DNA from: Bryobacteraceae bacterium
GTDB taxonomy: Bacteria; Acidobacteriota; Terriglobia; Bryobacterales; Bryobacteraceae
DNA: 44,502 nt
Direction of reading: 5' to 3'
Assembly (NCBI GenBank): GCA_947458745.1
Contig: CANGYQ010000025.1
Location: 1-44,502, forward strand
Under the pieces are notes generated by a model, which did not search any database, was not told the DNA's origin, and worked only from the letters and a program-made list of their open reading frames with translations. This document shows, in pieces, positions 32,924-42,020 of this stretch. A program made the translations under genes and the position numbers. Numbering within the stretch: the first letter of the stretch is position 1; the number at the start of each line of letters is the position of its first letter.

Positions 32924-34861
32924 ATGTGCGGCATAGCCGGATATATCACCGTTCACGCACCGTCCAACGGTCGCGGATTGCTGGAGCGCATGACAAATGT
33001 CATCGCGCATCGCGGGCCTGACGAAAACGGCTACTACGAAGATCAGCACGCCTTCCTCGGTCACCGGCGACTGAGCATCATCGATCTGTCCACCGGACAG
33101 CAGCCGATGACCAACGAAGACGCAACCCGGTGGATCATCTACAACGGCGAGCTGTTCAATCACAATTCCGTGCGGCCGGAGCTGGAAGCGGCTGGACATC
33201 GCTACAAGACGCATTCCGACACCGAAACTCTGCTGCACGCCTACGAGCAGTGGGGAGCGAAATCGATCGACCGGTTCCGCGGCATGTTTGCCTACGTCAT
33301 CTGGGACCCAGCCCGCAAGGAACTGTTCTGCGTCCGGGACCGGCTAGGCATCAAGCCGTTCTACTACTACTTTGATGGCCAAGTGTTCGCCTTTGCCAGC
33401 GAGATCAAGGCGTTGCTGGAACACCCGTCGATTTCGGCGCGGATGGAAGAAGGCGCGCTCAATGAGGTGCTGGCGTTTGGGTACGCCAGCGGCGAACAGA
33501 CGCTCTACCGCGGCATCCGCAAACTGATGCCGGGGCACCACATGACGGTGCGGGTGGCCAATGGCCGCCTGGAGCAGCGCATCGAGCAGTATTGGGATGC
33601 GCCGATCACGGCCGCATCGCCTGAGCGCAGCGAACAAGAGTGGATCGACGAGCTGCGGCGCCGGTTGGAAGAGACCGTCCGGATGCGCCTGATGTCGGAC
33701 GTACCGCTGGGTGTATTCCTGTCGGGCGGCCTCGATTCCAGCGCCATTGCGGCGCTGATGAAGAAGATGGTGTCGGGTCCGCTAAAGACGTTTTCGGTGG
33801 GCTACGACGAAGAGCAGTACAGCGAACTGGGCTATGCCCGCCGCGTGGCTGACTACCTGGGCACGGAGCACCATGAGGTGCGCGTGGGTATGCCGGAGTT
33901 CTTCAACACGCTGCCCAAGCTCGTCTGGCATGAAGATGAACCGATCTGCTGGCCGTCCAGCGTGTCGCTCTACTACGTCTCGAAGCTAGCCAGCGAGAAC
34001 GTAAAAGTGGTGCTGACGGGAGAAGGCTCCGACGAGCTGTTCGCCGGCTACTCGCGCTACGCACATTATCTGAAGCAGCAGCAGTGGCTGCCCGCCTACC
34101 AGATGCTGCCGGGAGGCCTGCGGAAGTTGATCCGGGATCAGGTGGCCACCTCGTCCCTGTTGACGGCCACTTGGCGCAGGAAGCTGCAGCACACGTTTGT
34201 GGGCCTGGAAGATAACCTGTCGTCGCTCTACCTCGACAACTTCTATTCGGCCTTTGGCCAGAAGGCGCAGGAGCGGATGCTGACGGCGCCCGTTGCGCCC
34301 ATCTATGGCCACTTCGAGAGCTACTGGAATAAGGCGTCAGCGGCTTCACCGCTGCAGCGGATGCTCTACACGGACCAGAAAACCTATCTGCTGGAACTGC
34401 TGATGAAGCAGGATCAGATGTCGATGGCGTGCTCGATTGAAAGCCGCGTGCCGCTGCTCGATCACACCTTTGTCGAGTTCGCAGCGACGGTACCCGCTTC
34501 GATGAAGCTCCGCGGAGCAGGGAAGTACATCTTCAAGAAGGCCGTCGAAGACATCTTGCCGCACGACATCATCTACCGGCGCAAGATGGGTTTCCCGACA
34601 CCGATGCGGCAATGGCTGCGGGAGAAGCGGGCCGAACCGCTCTACAAGCTTTTGCGGGATCGCGAGGGTCTGCTGGCATCGATCATGAAGCGCGAGGCGC
34701 TGGACGATCTGATCCGCAAGCAACAGGAAGGCATCGAAGACTGTACCGACCGGCTGTGGCGGCTGATCAATGTGCAGGTGTGGGGCGATATCTTCTTGAC
34801 CGGCCGCACATCGCGGCATGATGAGCTGCTGGAAGCGCCGGTAGGGGCAGGGAAGAGCTAG
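32924..34861 (+). CDS. asnB: Asparagine synthase-like glutamine amidotransferase (AsnB family)
   Basis: A 645-residue AsnB-type enzyme that would use glutamine nitrogen and ATP to amidate a carboxyl group. ATG 32924 gives MCGIAGYI, so the catalytic cysteine becomes the N-terminal residue; frame upstream to 32873 is not coding. The N-terminal glutaminase domain has IAHRGPDENGYY, GHRRLSIIDLSTGQQP and YNGELFNH; the synthetase domain has the PPi-loop FLSGGLDSSAIAAL (about 266-272), GEGSDELFAGY and MKQDQMSMACSIESRVPLLD. AsnB-family enzymes in EPS loci, such as the amidotransferase 1 of exosortase-A clusters, probably amidate uronic acids instead of making asparagine; two uronates are made here, so uronamide formation is the inferred role. 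No strong ribosome site is visible. It is followed 6 bp later by a glycosyltransferase. Confidence 0.88.
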   Translation: MCGIAGYITVHAPSNGRGLLERMTNVIAHRGPDENGYYEDQHAFLGHRRLSIIDLSTGQQPMTNEDATRWIIYNGELFNHNSVRPELEAAGHRYKTHSDTETLLHAYEQWGAKSIDRFRGMFAYVIWDPARKELFCVRDRLGIKPFYYYFDGQVFAFASEIKALLEHPSISARMEEGALNEVLAFGYASGEQTLYRGIRKLMPGHHMTVRVANGRLEQRIEQYWDAPITAASPERSEQEWIDELRRRLEETVRMRLMSDVPLGVFLSGGLDSSAIAALMKKMVSGPLKTFSVGYDEEQYSELGYARRVADYLGTEHHEVRVGMPEFFNTLPKLVWHEDEPICWPSSVSLYYVSKLASENVKVVLTGEGSDELFAGYSRYAHYLKQQQWLPAYQMLPGGLRKLIRDQVATSSLLTATWRRKLQHTFVGLEDNLSSLYLDNFYSAFGQKAQERMLTAPVAPIYGHFESYWNKASAASPLQRMLYTDQKTYLLELLMKQDQMSMACSIESRVPLLDHTFVEFAATVPASMKLRGAGKYIFKKAVEDILPHDIIYRRKMGFPTPMRQWLREKRAEPLYKLLRDREGLLASIMKREALDDLIRKQQEGIEDCTDRLWRLINVQVWGDIFLTGRTSRHDELLEAPVGAGKS

Positions 34862-34867
34862 GCGCGT

Positions 34868-36070
34868 ATGAAGATCCTTTGGGCGTGTTCAGTCTTTCTG
34901 CATCCCACGACGCGAGGCGGGCAGATCCGGACCTTAGAGACGTTGAAGCAACTCCACAAGCGGCACGAAGTGCACTATGTGGCGCTGGCGGATCCAGCCG
35001 ACCAGGAAGGTCCGGCGCGGGCTGTCGAGTATTCCAGCAAGGTCTATCCAATTCCGTACCGGATTGCGCCGAAGACGTCGGCCCAGTTCTACGCTCAGCT
35101 GGTGGAAGGATTATTCTCCCCAGTGCCGGTAGTGGTGTTCCGGAAGAAGTCCGAAGCGTTGCGGGCCAAACTGGAGGAATTGATCGAGCGAGAGAAGTTC
35201 GATTGCGTCGTCTGTGACTTCCTGACGCCTTCGATCAATATGCCGCAACTGGACCACTGTGTTCTGTTCCAGCACAACGTCGAAACCATGATCTGGCGGC
35301 GGCTGGCCGAAACATCGACGGGCTTTAAGCGCTTCTACATGGAACGCCAGGCGGCCCGCATGTTCGAGTACGAGAAGCGCGTCTGCCAGACCGTGCGGCA
35401 CACGATTGCCGTCTCTGATATCGACGCCCAGCTGATGCGCGAGATGTTCGGTGTCACCAATGTGGAAGCCGTGCCGACGGGTGTGGACATTGAGTACTTC
35501 GCTAAGCCGGCCAGAGCCACGCGTGAATCCGACATGGTGTTTGTCGGCTCCATGGACTATCTGCCCAACGTTGACGGCATCTTGTGGTTTACCCAAGAGG
35601 TGCTGCCGCTGATCCGCAAGAAACGCCCGGATTGCTCGTTGACGGTGGTGGGCCGCAAGCCGCCGCGGGAGATCCAGGCGATTGCCGAGGCCGATCCAAA
35701 GGTGAAGATCACCGGCACGGTGCCTGATGTCCGTCCTTACCTGTGGGGCGGGGCCCTGTCGATTGTGCCGTTGCGTGTGGGTGGCGGGACACGGCTGAAG
35801 ATCTACGAATCGATGGCGGCGGGCACGCCGATTGTGTCGACCGCGATTGGAGCCGAAGGCCTGGAGATCCATCCGCCGCACGATATCCGGATCGGCGACA
35901 CCGCCGAGGAGTTCGCGGCGCAGACGCTAGCCTTGCTCGATAGCGAGAGTCAACGCGCTGCGGTGGCCCAGGCGGCCTGGGAATTGGTCGACGCGAAGTT
36001 CTCCTGGGAGAAGATTGCGCGTGACTTTGAAAACATCCTTGAGCGAACCAGTGCCGGCGCCACCGTCTGA
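34868..36070 (+). CDS. Family 4 glycosyltransferase (exosortase-A-cluster type)
   Basis: A 400-residue GT-B glycosyltransferase, starting MKILWACSVFLHPTTRGGQI. The donor-domain block GGGTRLKIYESMAAGTPIVS (about residues 303-325), the preceding FVGSMDYLPNVDGILWF and the acceptor-domain FQHNVETMIWRR are typical of the family found next to amidotransferase genes in exosortase-A/PEP-CTERM EPS clusters. It lies 6 bp after asnB and overlaps the next glycosyltransferase by 50 bp, so all three form one operon. Sugar specificity is unknown. Confidence 0.88.
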   Translation: MKILWACSVFLHPTTRGGQIRTLETLKQLHKRHEVHYVALADPADQEGPARAVEYSSKVYPIPYRIAPKTSAQFYAQLVEGLFSPVPVVVFRKKSEALRAKLEELIEREKFDCVVCDFLTPSINMPQLDHCVLFQHNVETMIWRRLAETSTGFKRFYMERQAARMFEYEKRVCQTVRHTIAVSDIDAQLMREMFGVTNVEAVPTGVDIEYFAKPARATRESDMVFVGSMDYLPNVDGILWFTQEVLPLIRKKRPDCSLTVVGRKPPREIQAIAEADPKVKITGTVPDVRPYLWGGALSIVPLRVGGGTRLKIYESMAAGTPIVSTAIGAEGLEIHPPHDIRIGDTAEEFAAQTLALLDSESQRAAVAQAAWELVDAKFSWEKIARDFENILERTSAGATV

Positions 36071-37223
36071 CCGCGGCCAATGGGCTAAGCCCTGGCCCGT
36101 TTTGCTGATGGTCCGGGAACTGAATCTGGGCGGCTGTGAGCGTGACCTCACCAAGATCGCTTTAGGCTTGGACCGCACCCTGTTTGAGCCTCATGTGGGC
36201 TGTTTCCACCCGGAAGGCTTCCGCATGGCGGAGTTGCAAGCCGGTGGTGTACCGGTGGTGCGATTCCCGGTCACCTCATTCGGTTCGCTGTCGGCCTTTA
36301 CGGCGGCCTCTCAGATGGGTGATTACATGCGGCGTCATCGGATCCGGTTGTTCCATGCCTATGATTCACCCACCGTGGCCTGGGGCGTGATGGCGGCCCG
36401 CTTTCAAGGGGCGCCGGTGGTGCTCTCCAGTCAGCTTTCCTACCGTGGCCTGAATGCCAATCGCTTGACCCAACAGTTGATTCGCTGGTCGGACCGGCTG
36501 GTGGATCGGGTCGTGGTGAACTGTGAAGCGATGCGGCGGCATCTGGTGGACGATGAAGGCCTGAAGACTGAGAAAACCTACCTCTGCTACAACGGCGTTG
36601 AGACGGAGGTGTTCTATCCACCCGCTACGTCTGCGCGTGACCGGAGGCCCGAGCTTGCAGACGCTTCGGTGGTGATTGGCAGTGTGTGCGCCTTGCGCCG
36701 CGAGAAGCGTTTAGATCTGATCCTTGAAGCCTATGCGCGAGTGAAGGGGCTGCGGTCCGGCGTGAAGGTGGTGATGGTGGGCAGCGGCGTGGAGCGGGAG
36801 AGCTTGGCGCAACAAGCAGAGCGCCTGGGCATTAGCGATGATGTCTTGTTTGTGCCCGCCCAACAGGATGTTGCCTCCTGGCTGCGGTCCATGGATATCT
36901 TCGTGCTGTCGTCTGAGTCCGAGGCGTTTTCGAATGCGTTGCTTGAAGCACTGGCTTGCGGCTGTGCGCCGGTGGGTTCCAGTGTCGGCGGCACGCCGGA
37001 GCAGATAGCCGACGGTGAGCGCGGCTTCGTTTTCCCCACGCATGATGTGGCCGCTTTGGCTGACAAGTTGAAGAGGCTGATTCTGGATGACGGTCTGCGG
37101 AAGACTTTCGGGCAACGCTCCGCTGAGTTTGCCCGGACCGAACTATCGATGGGCCGGGCGTGTGAGCGGATGGGCGGGCTGTACCGCTCCCTTATCGAGC
37201 AAGCAGCTTCTCGCGCAGCTTAA
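36021..37223 (+). CDS. Family 4 glycosyltransferase
   Basis: A 400-residue GT-B glycosyltransferase. The start is not an ATG: GGGAGAAG at 36006-36013 points to GTG 36021, 7 bp further, and the first conserved strand (PVLLMVRELNLGGCERDL) begins about 28 residues in, so the internal ATG at 36108 would truncate it. The acceptor domain continues with YDSPTVAWGVMAARFQGAPV and the donor domain has ALRREKRLDLILEAY and SEAFSNALLEALACG (about 300-320), with the E-x7-E signature. It overlaps the upstream gene by 50 bp and ends 32 bp inside the convergent deacetylase gene. Together with its neighbour it would add two successive sugars. Confidence 0.85.
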   Translation: MTLKTSLSEPVPAPPSDRGQWAKPWPVLLMVRELNLGGCERDLTKIALGLDRTLFEPHVGCFHPEGFRMAELQAGGVPVVRFPVTSFGSLSAFTAASQMGDYMRRHRIRLFHAYDSPTVAWGVMAARFQGAPVVLSSQLSYRGLNANRLTQQLIRWSDRLVDRVVVNCEAMRRHLVDDEGLKTEKTYLCYNGVETEVFYPPATSARDRRPELADASVVIGSVCALRREKRLDLILEAYARVKGLRSGVKVVMVGSGVERESLAQQAERLGISDDVLFVPAQQDVASWLRSMDIFVLSSESEAFSNALLEALACGCAPVGSSVGGTPEQIADGERGFVFPTHDVAALADKLKRLILDDGLRKTFGQRSAEFARTELSMGRACERMGGLYRSLIEQAASRAA

Positions 37224-37995
37224 GGTACGCCGTACCACCAAGGCCTTTGACCAGCTTCTTGGTATCCCACAAAAGCTTCTGCTTCAGTGCTGGCCAGCGG
37301 TCACCACGGGCGAACGCCGCGCACTCCCCGGCCGGCATGCCGGTCTGGATGGCGTAACGGCCCAGCACGGCAGTTTCTCCTTCATGCGTTCCCTGCTGGA
37401 CCGGTTCGGAGTTGAACAGCACCCGGATGCCGGCTTCGGCGGCGGTCTGCGCCACGGCGGGCGAGTAGTAGCCGCCGGGTACGGAAGCGGTGCGAATCGC
37501 GGTGCCGGTGATGTCCTCCAGCGTCCGTACGCTGTCACGCCATTCACGCCGTAACTGATCGGTGCTGCAGGCGGCCATGCGGGTGGGGTGCGTTACGGAG
37601 TGGCTGCCGATGACGTGTCCGCGCCGTGCCAGCTCCGCGACCTGGGGCGGGGTCATGAAGCCAGGAGTGCCGAGAAAGCCGGTGGAGATAAAGAACCAGC
37701 CCCGCCAGCCGTACTGCTCCAGCATGCTGGCGATGGGGTCATAGAAGCTTGCGCCACCATCGTCGAAGGTGAATAACAGAGGTGTGCTGGAGGCGCTCCA
37801 GCGCTCGTGGGCCAAGCCCGTGGGCCGCTCGCCCGCAGCCTCACGAATGGCGCTGAGGTGGGCGGCGAACTCCGCACGGGTCAGCTTGTAGATGTCAGCC
37901 CCGGCGCCCGGAAAGCCGCTCGTGTGCTCTTGGCCGGGCTCGATGACGTCGTGATACATCAGCGTGATGGCGTTGGGTGCAGGGATGGGCGTCAT
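37192..37995 (-). CDS. Polysaccharide deacetylase (NodB fold)
   Basis: A 267-residue carbohydrate esterase family 4-like deacetylase. Metal-binding motif 1 is LFTFDDGGASFY, with the catalytic and metal aspartates, and motif 2 is GSHSVTHPTRM, with two histidines; PGGYYSPAVAQTAAEAGIRV is the third landmark. No signal peptide is visible, so it may act on cytoplasmic intermediates, or be membrane-associated, removing acetyl groups from N-acetyl sugars. Its 3' end overlaps the convergent glycosyltransferase by 32 bp and its start overlaps the stop of the upstream GNAT-like gene, showing that it is the last of a four-gene operon (ACP, AMP-ligase, GNAT-like, deacetylase). Confidence 0.87.
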   Translation of the reverse strand: MTPIPAPNAITLMYHDVIEPGQEHTSGFPGAGADIYKLTRAEFAAHLSAIREAAGERPTGLAHERWSASSTPLLFTFDDGGASFYDPIASMLEQYGWRGWFFISTGFLGTPGFMTPPQVAELARRGHVIGSHSVTHPTRMAACSTDQLRREWRDSVRTLEDITGTAIRTASVPGGYYSPAVAQTAAEAGIRVLFNSEPVQQGTHEGETAVLGRYAIQTGMPAGECAAFARGDRWPALKQKLLWDTKKLVKGLGGTAYLKLREKLLAR

Positions 37996-39089
37996 AGGTG
38001 GATGGGGCCAGCGGCGTCCCCGCGCGTGAGGTGGAGCGTCTTTTGCGCTGTCTCAAAGGGACTGATCTTTTCTGCAATCAGTTTGGGTGAGCCAGCGAAG
38101 ATACGATTCGACGGGCCGGACAGATAGCCGGATTGCGCGAAGGCTTCAATCCAGGCCTGGTGCGTCTGATTGCTGATGATGATGTCGACACCACGATCGG
38201 CAAGGAAACGAGTAGCCGCCTGCACCATGGAGCGGGCATCTGCCGGGGGCCCGAAGATGTCGACGATCGTGCCGACGCGGAGGTCGCCAAAATGGCGGTG
38301 GTTCTCCATCTGGGTGTCGAGCAGAACCGCCCATCCGGAAGGTAGCCGCAGGCGCAGAAAACGCGCGTCGCTTTCCGGGTAGCGAATGGCCAGGATACGG
38401 GAGTCCCGCACGGCCAGCAGCGGATAGACGGTCTTGAGCTGACTGAAAGTCTCATCCGCCCAGGGCCCGAAGGTGGGCGCGAGGTCAGCCTTTAGGCGTG
38501 GGGCGGGCTGGGTCTTTAGCGACTGCAGCAAGCCCAGTCCGATGGTGGCAGCTCCGGTGAGGGCGGCGATGTCGAAGGCCAAGCGCTTTTGGGGATTCTG
38601 CCGGACGGATCGCAGATTGCGAAGGACGCGTGCCGGGTTGACGGCCCGGAAGAAGAACGGCGAAGTGAACATCGGCCATTTCATCGCGGCCAAGGTGCGG
38701 GGGAAAGGCCGATCATAGTTGCCCATGCCGAGGCAATAGACGTATGGGGAGCGCTTCAGGCTGTGACGGATGACGGCCGGCCCGACGCTGGAATACGCGC
38801 GATTGATCAAACCTTCCGAAAGGGGCAGGCGGTAGTTCGAGACGCGGCAAGGTTGGCCCTGAAACGTCCAAGGTTCGTGGGTGAGAAAGTACCCGCCCCG
38901 CACGGCACCTTCGTCTACGGCCAGGAAGAATTCCTGATGGAGCGGCTCCGCCGGATCAGTGGAGTACTCACTGCGTGGCTCCTCGGGAAACTTCAGGTCG
39001 TCATCGAGACCGCCAGCGATCAGGCGGGCATTGAAGGCCCGGACGGCGGGGGACCATTCGGCGGTATAGGAAATGATCTCAAGCGGCAT
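37992..39089 (-). CDS. GNAT/FemAB-like acyltransferase, putative
   Basis: A 365-residue protein with the look of a double-GNAT or FemAB-like acyltransferase: an N-terminal half with FFLAVDEGAVRGGYFLTHEP (strand-turn-strand of a GNAT fold) and YRLPLSEGLINRAYSSVGPA, and a C-terminal half with RFLRLRLPSGWAVLLDTQME and VGTIVDIFGPPADARSMVQA. No catalytic residue can be named. It sits between a deacetylase and an AMP-ligase/ACP pair, so it could move an acyl group activated on the carrier protein to a sugar or amino group. It overlaps the deacetylase gene by 4 bp and lies 2 bp after the AMP-ligase stop. The family call is moderate, from motif pattern and context. Confidence 0.6.
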   Translation of the reverse strand: MPLEIISYTAEWSPAVRAFNARLIAGGLDDDLKFPEEPRSEYSTDPAEPLHQEFFLAVDEGAVRGGYFLTHEPWTFQGQPCRVSNYRLPLSEGLINRAYSSVGPAVIRHSLKRSPYVYCLGMGNYDRPFPRTLAAMKWPMFTSPFFFRAVNPARVLRNLRSVRQNPQKRLAFDIAALTGAATIGLGLLQSLKTQPAPRLKADLAPTFGPWADETFSQLKTVYPLLAVRDSRILAIRYPESDARFLRLRLPSGWAVLLDTQMENHRHFGDLRVGTIVDIFGPPADARSMVQAATRFLADRGVDIIISNQTHQAWIEAFAQSGYLSGPSNRIFAGSPKLIAEKISPFETAQKTLHLTRGDAAGPIHL

Positions 39090-39091
39090 AG

Positions 39092-40519
39092 TTAGGCCTG
39101 AAGTGCCGCATAGTCTTTCTTGCCGGAACCTGTCATGGGGAGAGCGGCCACGGGGTGCGGCTTGATGGAGCTGGGTGGAATACCAAGAGCGCGGGCGGTC
39201 TCCTGCGTCAAAGCGTGCAAGTCGAACTCCGCCAAGGTTTCCAGAAACAGCATCAGAGTGTCGCGGCCGCTGTCGAGCGCGGCAGCCCGTACGGGATAGT
39301 TCGCTTCCACCATCGTTTCAACATCCACCAGGTTGACGCGCTTGCCAAACAGCTTGGCGAAGCGCTTCAGGCGGCCGGTGATGTAGTAGAAGCCATCGGA
39401 ATCCACGTGTCCCAGATCACCGGTACGCAGCTTACCTGTCAGCTCATCGCCCAATGCCAGTGAAGCCGAGGACTCAGCATAGCCCAGCATGACGTTGGGG
39501 CCGCGGTAGATCAACTCCTGCATACCGTCGGTACCTTCCAAGGCTTCCAGCGTCAGTTCGCCACCGGGTATGGCCACCCCAATAGAGCCCACCTTATCCG
39601 CCAGTTGGTCTGCCGGGACGTAGGAGATCCGAGCCGTGGCTTCGGTTTGGCCATACATCACAAAGAAGCGGGCCCCCGCGGCGCGGGTGAGTGGCGTGTA
39701 GTGCTGGATGAACGGGTCAGAGAGCTTGCCGCCGGCTTGGGTCAGGGTCCGCAGAGTGGGTTGCGTTGCCGGGTCGAAGCGGAGCCGCTTCAGCGTCTCG
39801 TACATGTGGGGGACGCCCGCAAACGAGGTGCAGCGGTGATCCCGGAAATGGGTCCAGAAATCCGGCCGCAAAAAGGAATGAGGGTTGATCACCGTGACCG
39901 CACCGGCGGCAAGATGCGAGTTGATCAGCGAGAGGCCATAGGAATAGTACATCGGCAGGCTTTGCGTTGAGCGTTCAGCGCTGGACAGGCCAAGGTACTG
40001 GGCGATCGATTGGGCGTTGGCGGTGAGGTTGCGATGCGTCAGGCGGACCAGTTTGGGGTCGCCGGTGGAACCGGAGGTGGTCAGTAGTAGAGCGATATCA
40101 GCATGGGGTGCGGGGGCCTCCCGGGGATCGATGCGTTCCAGTAGTTGGAAGCCGGTGGGGAGTGTAGTTGCGTGGCGGTAGCCTTCGAGCGAGCCCTCCC
40201 GCAGCAAAACCACTGGCGGCGCAAAGGCGTTGAGAATGCGATGTGACTGCACGGTTCGGCTTTCGTCCAGCAAGCAAACCGGCTGGTTGGCGGCCAGGCA
40301 GCCCAGGTAGGTGGCAATGGCGGCGCTGGAGCTGGAACAGAACAGAAAGTGCGGGCGGCGGGTCGCACCCGCCGGGGTGGAGTTTAGCGCTTCCGCAACG
40401 CCGCGGCTGAGCGCGATGAGGGCACCGTAGAAAACAGTGCCAGCGTCTTCGATGATGGCAGGTTCGTGTGGTGGGTGCGCCGCGGCCAGGTCGAAGATGC
40501 TAGTTATCGAAGGTGACAC
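39092..40519 (-). CDS. AMP-forming acyl-CoA/acyl-ACP ligase
   Basis: A 475-residue ANL-superfamily adenylating enzyme. The phosphate-binding loop is TTSGSTGDPKLVRLTHRN (residues 147-165), the aromatic and acidic motif is MYGQTEATARI (288-298), then GDLGHVDSDGFYYITGRLKR with the hinge, and a C-terminal GSGKKDYAAL lysine in the catalytic position. It would adenylate an acid and pass it to the phosphopantetheine of the carrier protein at 40500-40742, whose gene overlaps it by 20 bp. Such ligase-carrier pairs occur in exosortase-A EPS clusters. The acid is unknown. Confidence 0.85.
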   Translation of the reverse strand: MSPSITSIFDLAAAHPPHEPAIIEDAGTVFYGALIALSRGVAEALNSTPAGATRRPHFLFCSSSSAAIATYLGCLAANQPVCLLDESRTVQSHRILNAFAPPVVLLREGSLEGYRHATTLPTGFQLLERIDPREAPAPHADIALLLTTSGSTGDPKLVRLTHRNLTANAQSIAQYLGLSSAERSTQSLPMYYSYGLSLINSHLAAGAVTVINPHSFLRPDFWTHFRDHRCTSFAGVPHMYETLKRLRFDPATQPTLRTLTQAGGKLSDPFIQHYTPLTRAAGARFFVMYGQTEATARISYVPADQLADKVGSIGVAIPGGELTLEALEGTDGMQELIYRGPNVMLGYAESSASLALGDELTGKLRTGDLGHVDSDGFYYITGRLKRFAKLFGKRVNLVDVETMVEANYPVRAAALDSGRDTLMLFLETLAEFDLHALTQETARALGIPPSSIKPHPVAALPMTGSGKKDYAALQA

Positions 40520-40742
40520 CGTGTTGGCCTAAGATCCCGATGGCTTTCTGGACGCTGGTGAGCTCAGTGATGTCTTCAGGTGAGAGTTCGACCTCAAAGG
40601 CGAGCTCAAGCTCGGTCACCAGGGCGATATGCCCGACCGAGTCCCAGCCGTCTGTGGTGCCGAAGCTGACGGATTCCAGGTCGGTAGTGGGGGCGATTCC
40701 CAGCGCGCCGACGAAACAAGTTTTCAGTTTTTGCCGATTCAT
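40500..40742 (-). CDS. Acyl carrier protein
   Basis: An 80-residue acyl carrier protein. The phosphopantetheine site is Ser35 in DGWDSVGHIALV, a variant of the usual DSL. Helix 2 (IALVTELELAFEVEL) and helix 3 (SPEDITELTSVQKAIGIL) follow as expected. It is the first gene of the minus-strand operon and overlaps the AMP-ligase start by 20 bp, which argues that the two are a functional pair. The divergent glycosyltransferase begins 64 bp away. Confidence 0.9.
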   Translation of the reverse strand: MNRQKLKTCFVGALGIAPTTDLESVSFGTTDGWDSVGHIALVTELELAFEVELSPEDITELTSVQKAIGILGQHGVTFDN

Positions 40743-40806
40743 GAATAGGTAGGGGGCTCCGCTAGAGTGGTTAAGGGGAAGCTTCCACGCTCTTTTCTCT
40801 CATCGA

Positions 40807-41964
40807 ATGGATTTCGCCATCCTTATCTTCATCTCGAGTGCGGCAATCCTATTGTACGTGCTGTGTGGCTATCCAATCGTTTTACGACTGTGGCCGGGAA
40901 CCAAACGTGGACGCCGTACAGGAAATGTTGAGCGGCCTCCGGAGCGTTGGCCCTCCGTCTCGGTGGTGATGCCGGTGAAGAATGGCGAGCGGTGGCTGGA
41001 AGCCAAGCTGAATACGCTGCTGGAGCTGGATTATCCGGCGGACAAGCTGGAAGTGCTGGTGATCGACAACGGTTGTGAGGACCAGTCGGCCGCAATCGCC
41101 CAGCGGTATGCGCCTCGTGGTGTGCGGCTGCTGAAAGCGGCGGGTGGCGGCAAGGCCGGCGGGTTGAATGAAGGCCTCCAGCATGCGACCGGCGAGATCC
41201 TCTTCATGACCGACGTCCGGCAAAGGCTGGACCGCCAGGCGTTGAAGATGCTGGTGGTTTGCTTTGATGACCCCGAAGTGGGTGTGGCCAGCGGTGAGCT
41301 GATGATCCTGAAGGGCGACAGTGAAGAAGAGGCTAACGTGGGGCTCTACTGGCGGTACGAGAAATGGATCCGTCAGTGTCATAGCGACATTGACTCCGTG
41401 ATCGGTGCCACGGGGGCGATCTATGCCATGCGGAGGAGCTTGGCTCAGCCGCTGCCGCTCTATACGCTGAATGACGATGTCCATCTGCCGCTGTGTGCGT
41501 TCTTTGCGGGCTACCGGGTGCTGTTCGTGCCGGAGAGCCGGGCCTATGACGCGCCAACGGCGCTGGAGGCGGAGTTTAAGCGCAAGGTGCGGACACAGGC
41601 GGGCGTCTATGAGCTGATCGGGCGGTTTCCGGGACTGTTGGGGCCACAGAACCGCATGTTGGTACACTTCCTGTCGCACAAGTTTGGGCGGCTGGTGCTG
41701 CCGTGGGCCCTGGGGGCGCTGCTGGCGGCCAGTCCGTTTCTGCCCGGACCGTGGAACTTCTTGATGCTGGCGGGGCAGGCACTGTTCTACGGGCTGGCGC
41801 TTGTCGATCCATGGGTGCCGGAAGTGTCCAAGCTGAAGAAGTTGACCAGCGTCATCCGGACGTTTGTGGTGTTGATGCTGGCGGCGCTGGTGGCGGTTTC
41901 CCGGTTGTGGCGGACGCCCGAGAGCTTCTGGCCTCGGCCTACGGCGATGGGGCCGCGTGGGTAG
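40807..41964 (+). CDS. Family 2 glycosyltransferase, membrane-bound (processive type)
   Basis: A 385-residue GT-A glycosyltransferase. One membrane segment at the N-terminus (LIFISSAAILLYVLCGYPIV) is followed by the GT2 domain: SVVMPVKNGERWLEAKLNTL, VLVIDNGCEDQSAAIA, GGKAGGLNEGLQHATGEI, FMTDVRQRLD in the DxD position, GATGAIYAMRR and NDDVHLPL. The C-terminus has two or three membrane segments (WALGALLAASPFLPGP, LMLAGQALFYGLALVD, TFVVLMLAALVAVS). The layout resembles hyaluronan- or cellulose-synthase-like enzymes, but the QxxRW motif is not clear (KVRTQAGVYELI stands there), so processivity is uncertain. It is divergent from the ACP operon and is followed by the wzx gene after 143 bp. Confidence 0.85.
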   Translation: MDFAILIFISSAAILLYVLCGYPIVLRLWPGTKRGRRTGNVERPPERWPSVSVVMPVKNGERWLEAKLNTLLELDYPADKLEVLVIDNGCEDQSAAIAQRYAPRGVRLLKAAGGGKAGGLNEGLQHATGEILFMTDVRQRLDRQALKMLVVCFDDPEVGVASGELMILKGDSEEEANVGLYWRYEKWIRQCHSDIDSVIGATGAIYAMRRSLAQPLPLYTLNDDVHLPLCAFFAGYRVLFVPESRAYDAPTALEAEFKRKVRTQAGVYELIGRFPGLLGPQNRMLVHFLSHKFGRLVLPWALGALLAASPFLPGPWNFLMLAGQALFYGLALVDPWVPEVSKLKKLTSVIRTFVVLMLAALVAVSRLWRTPESFWPRPTAMGPRG

Positions 41965-42020
41965 ACGGAAAGAACGAAGACCATTGCATACCGCTTAAAA
42001 GAACACTTGCGCTTTGCGGC

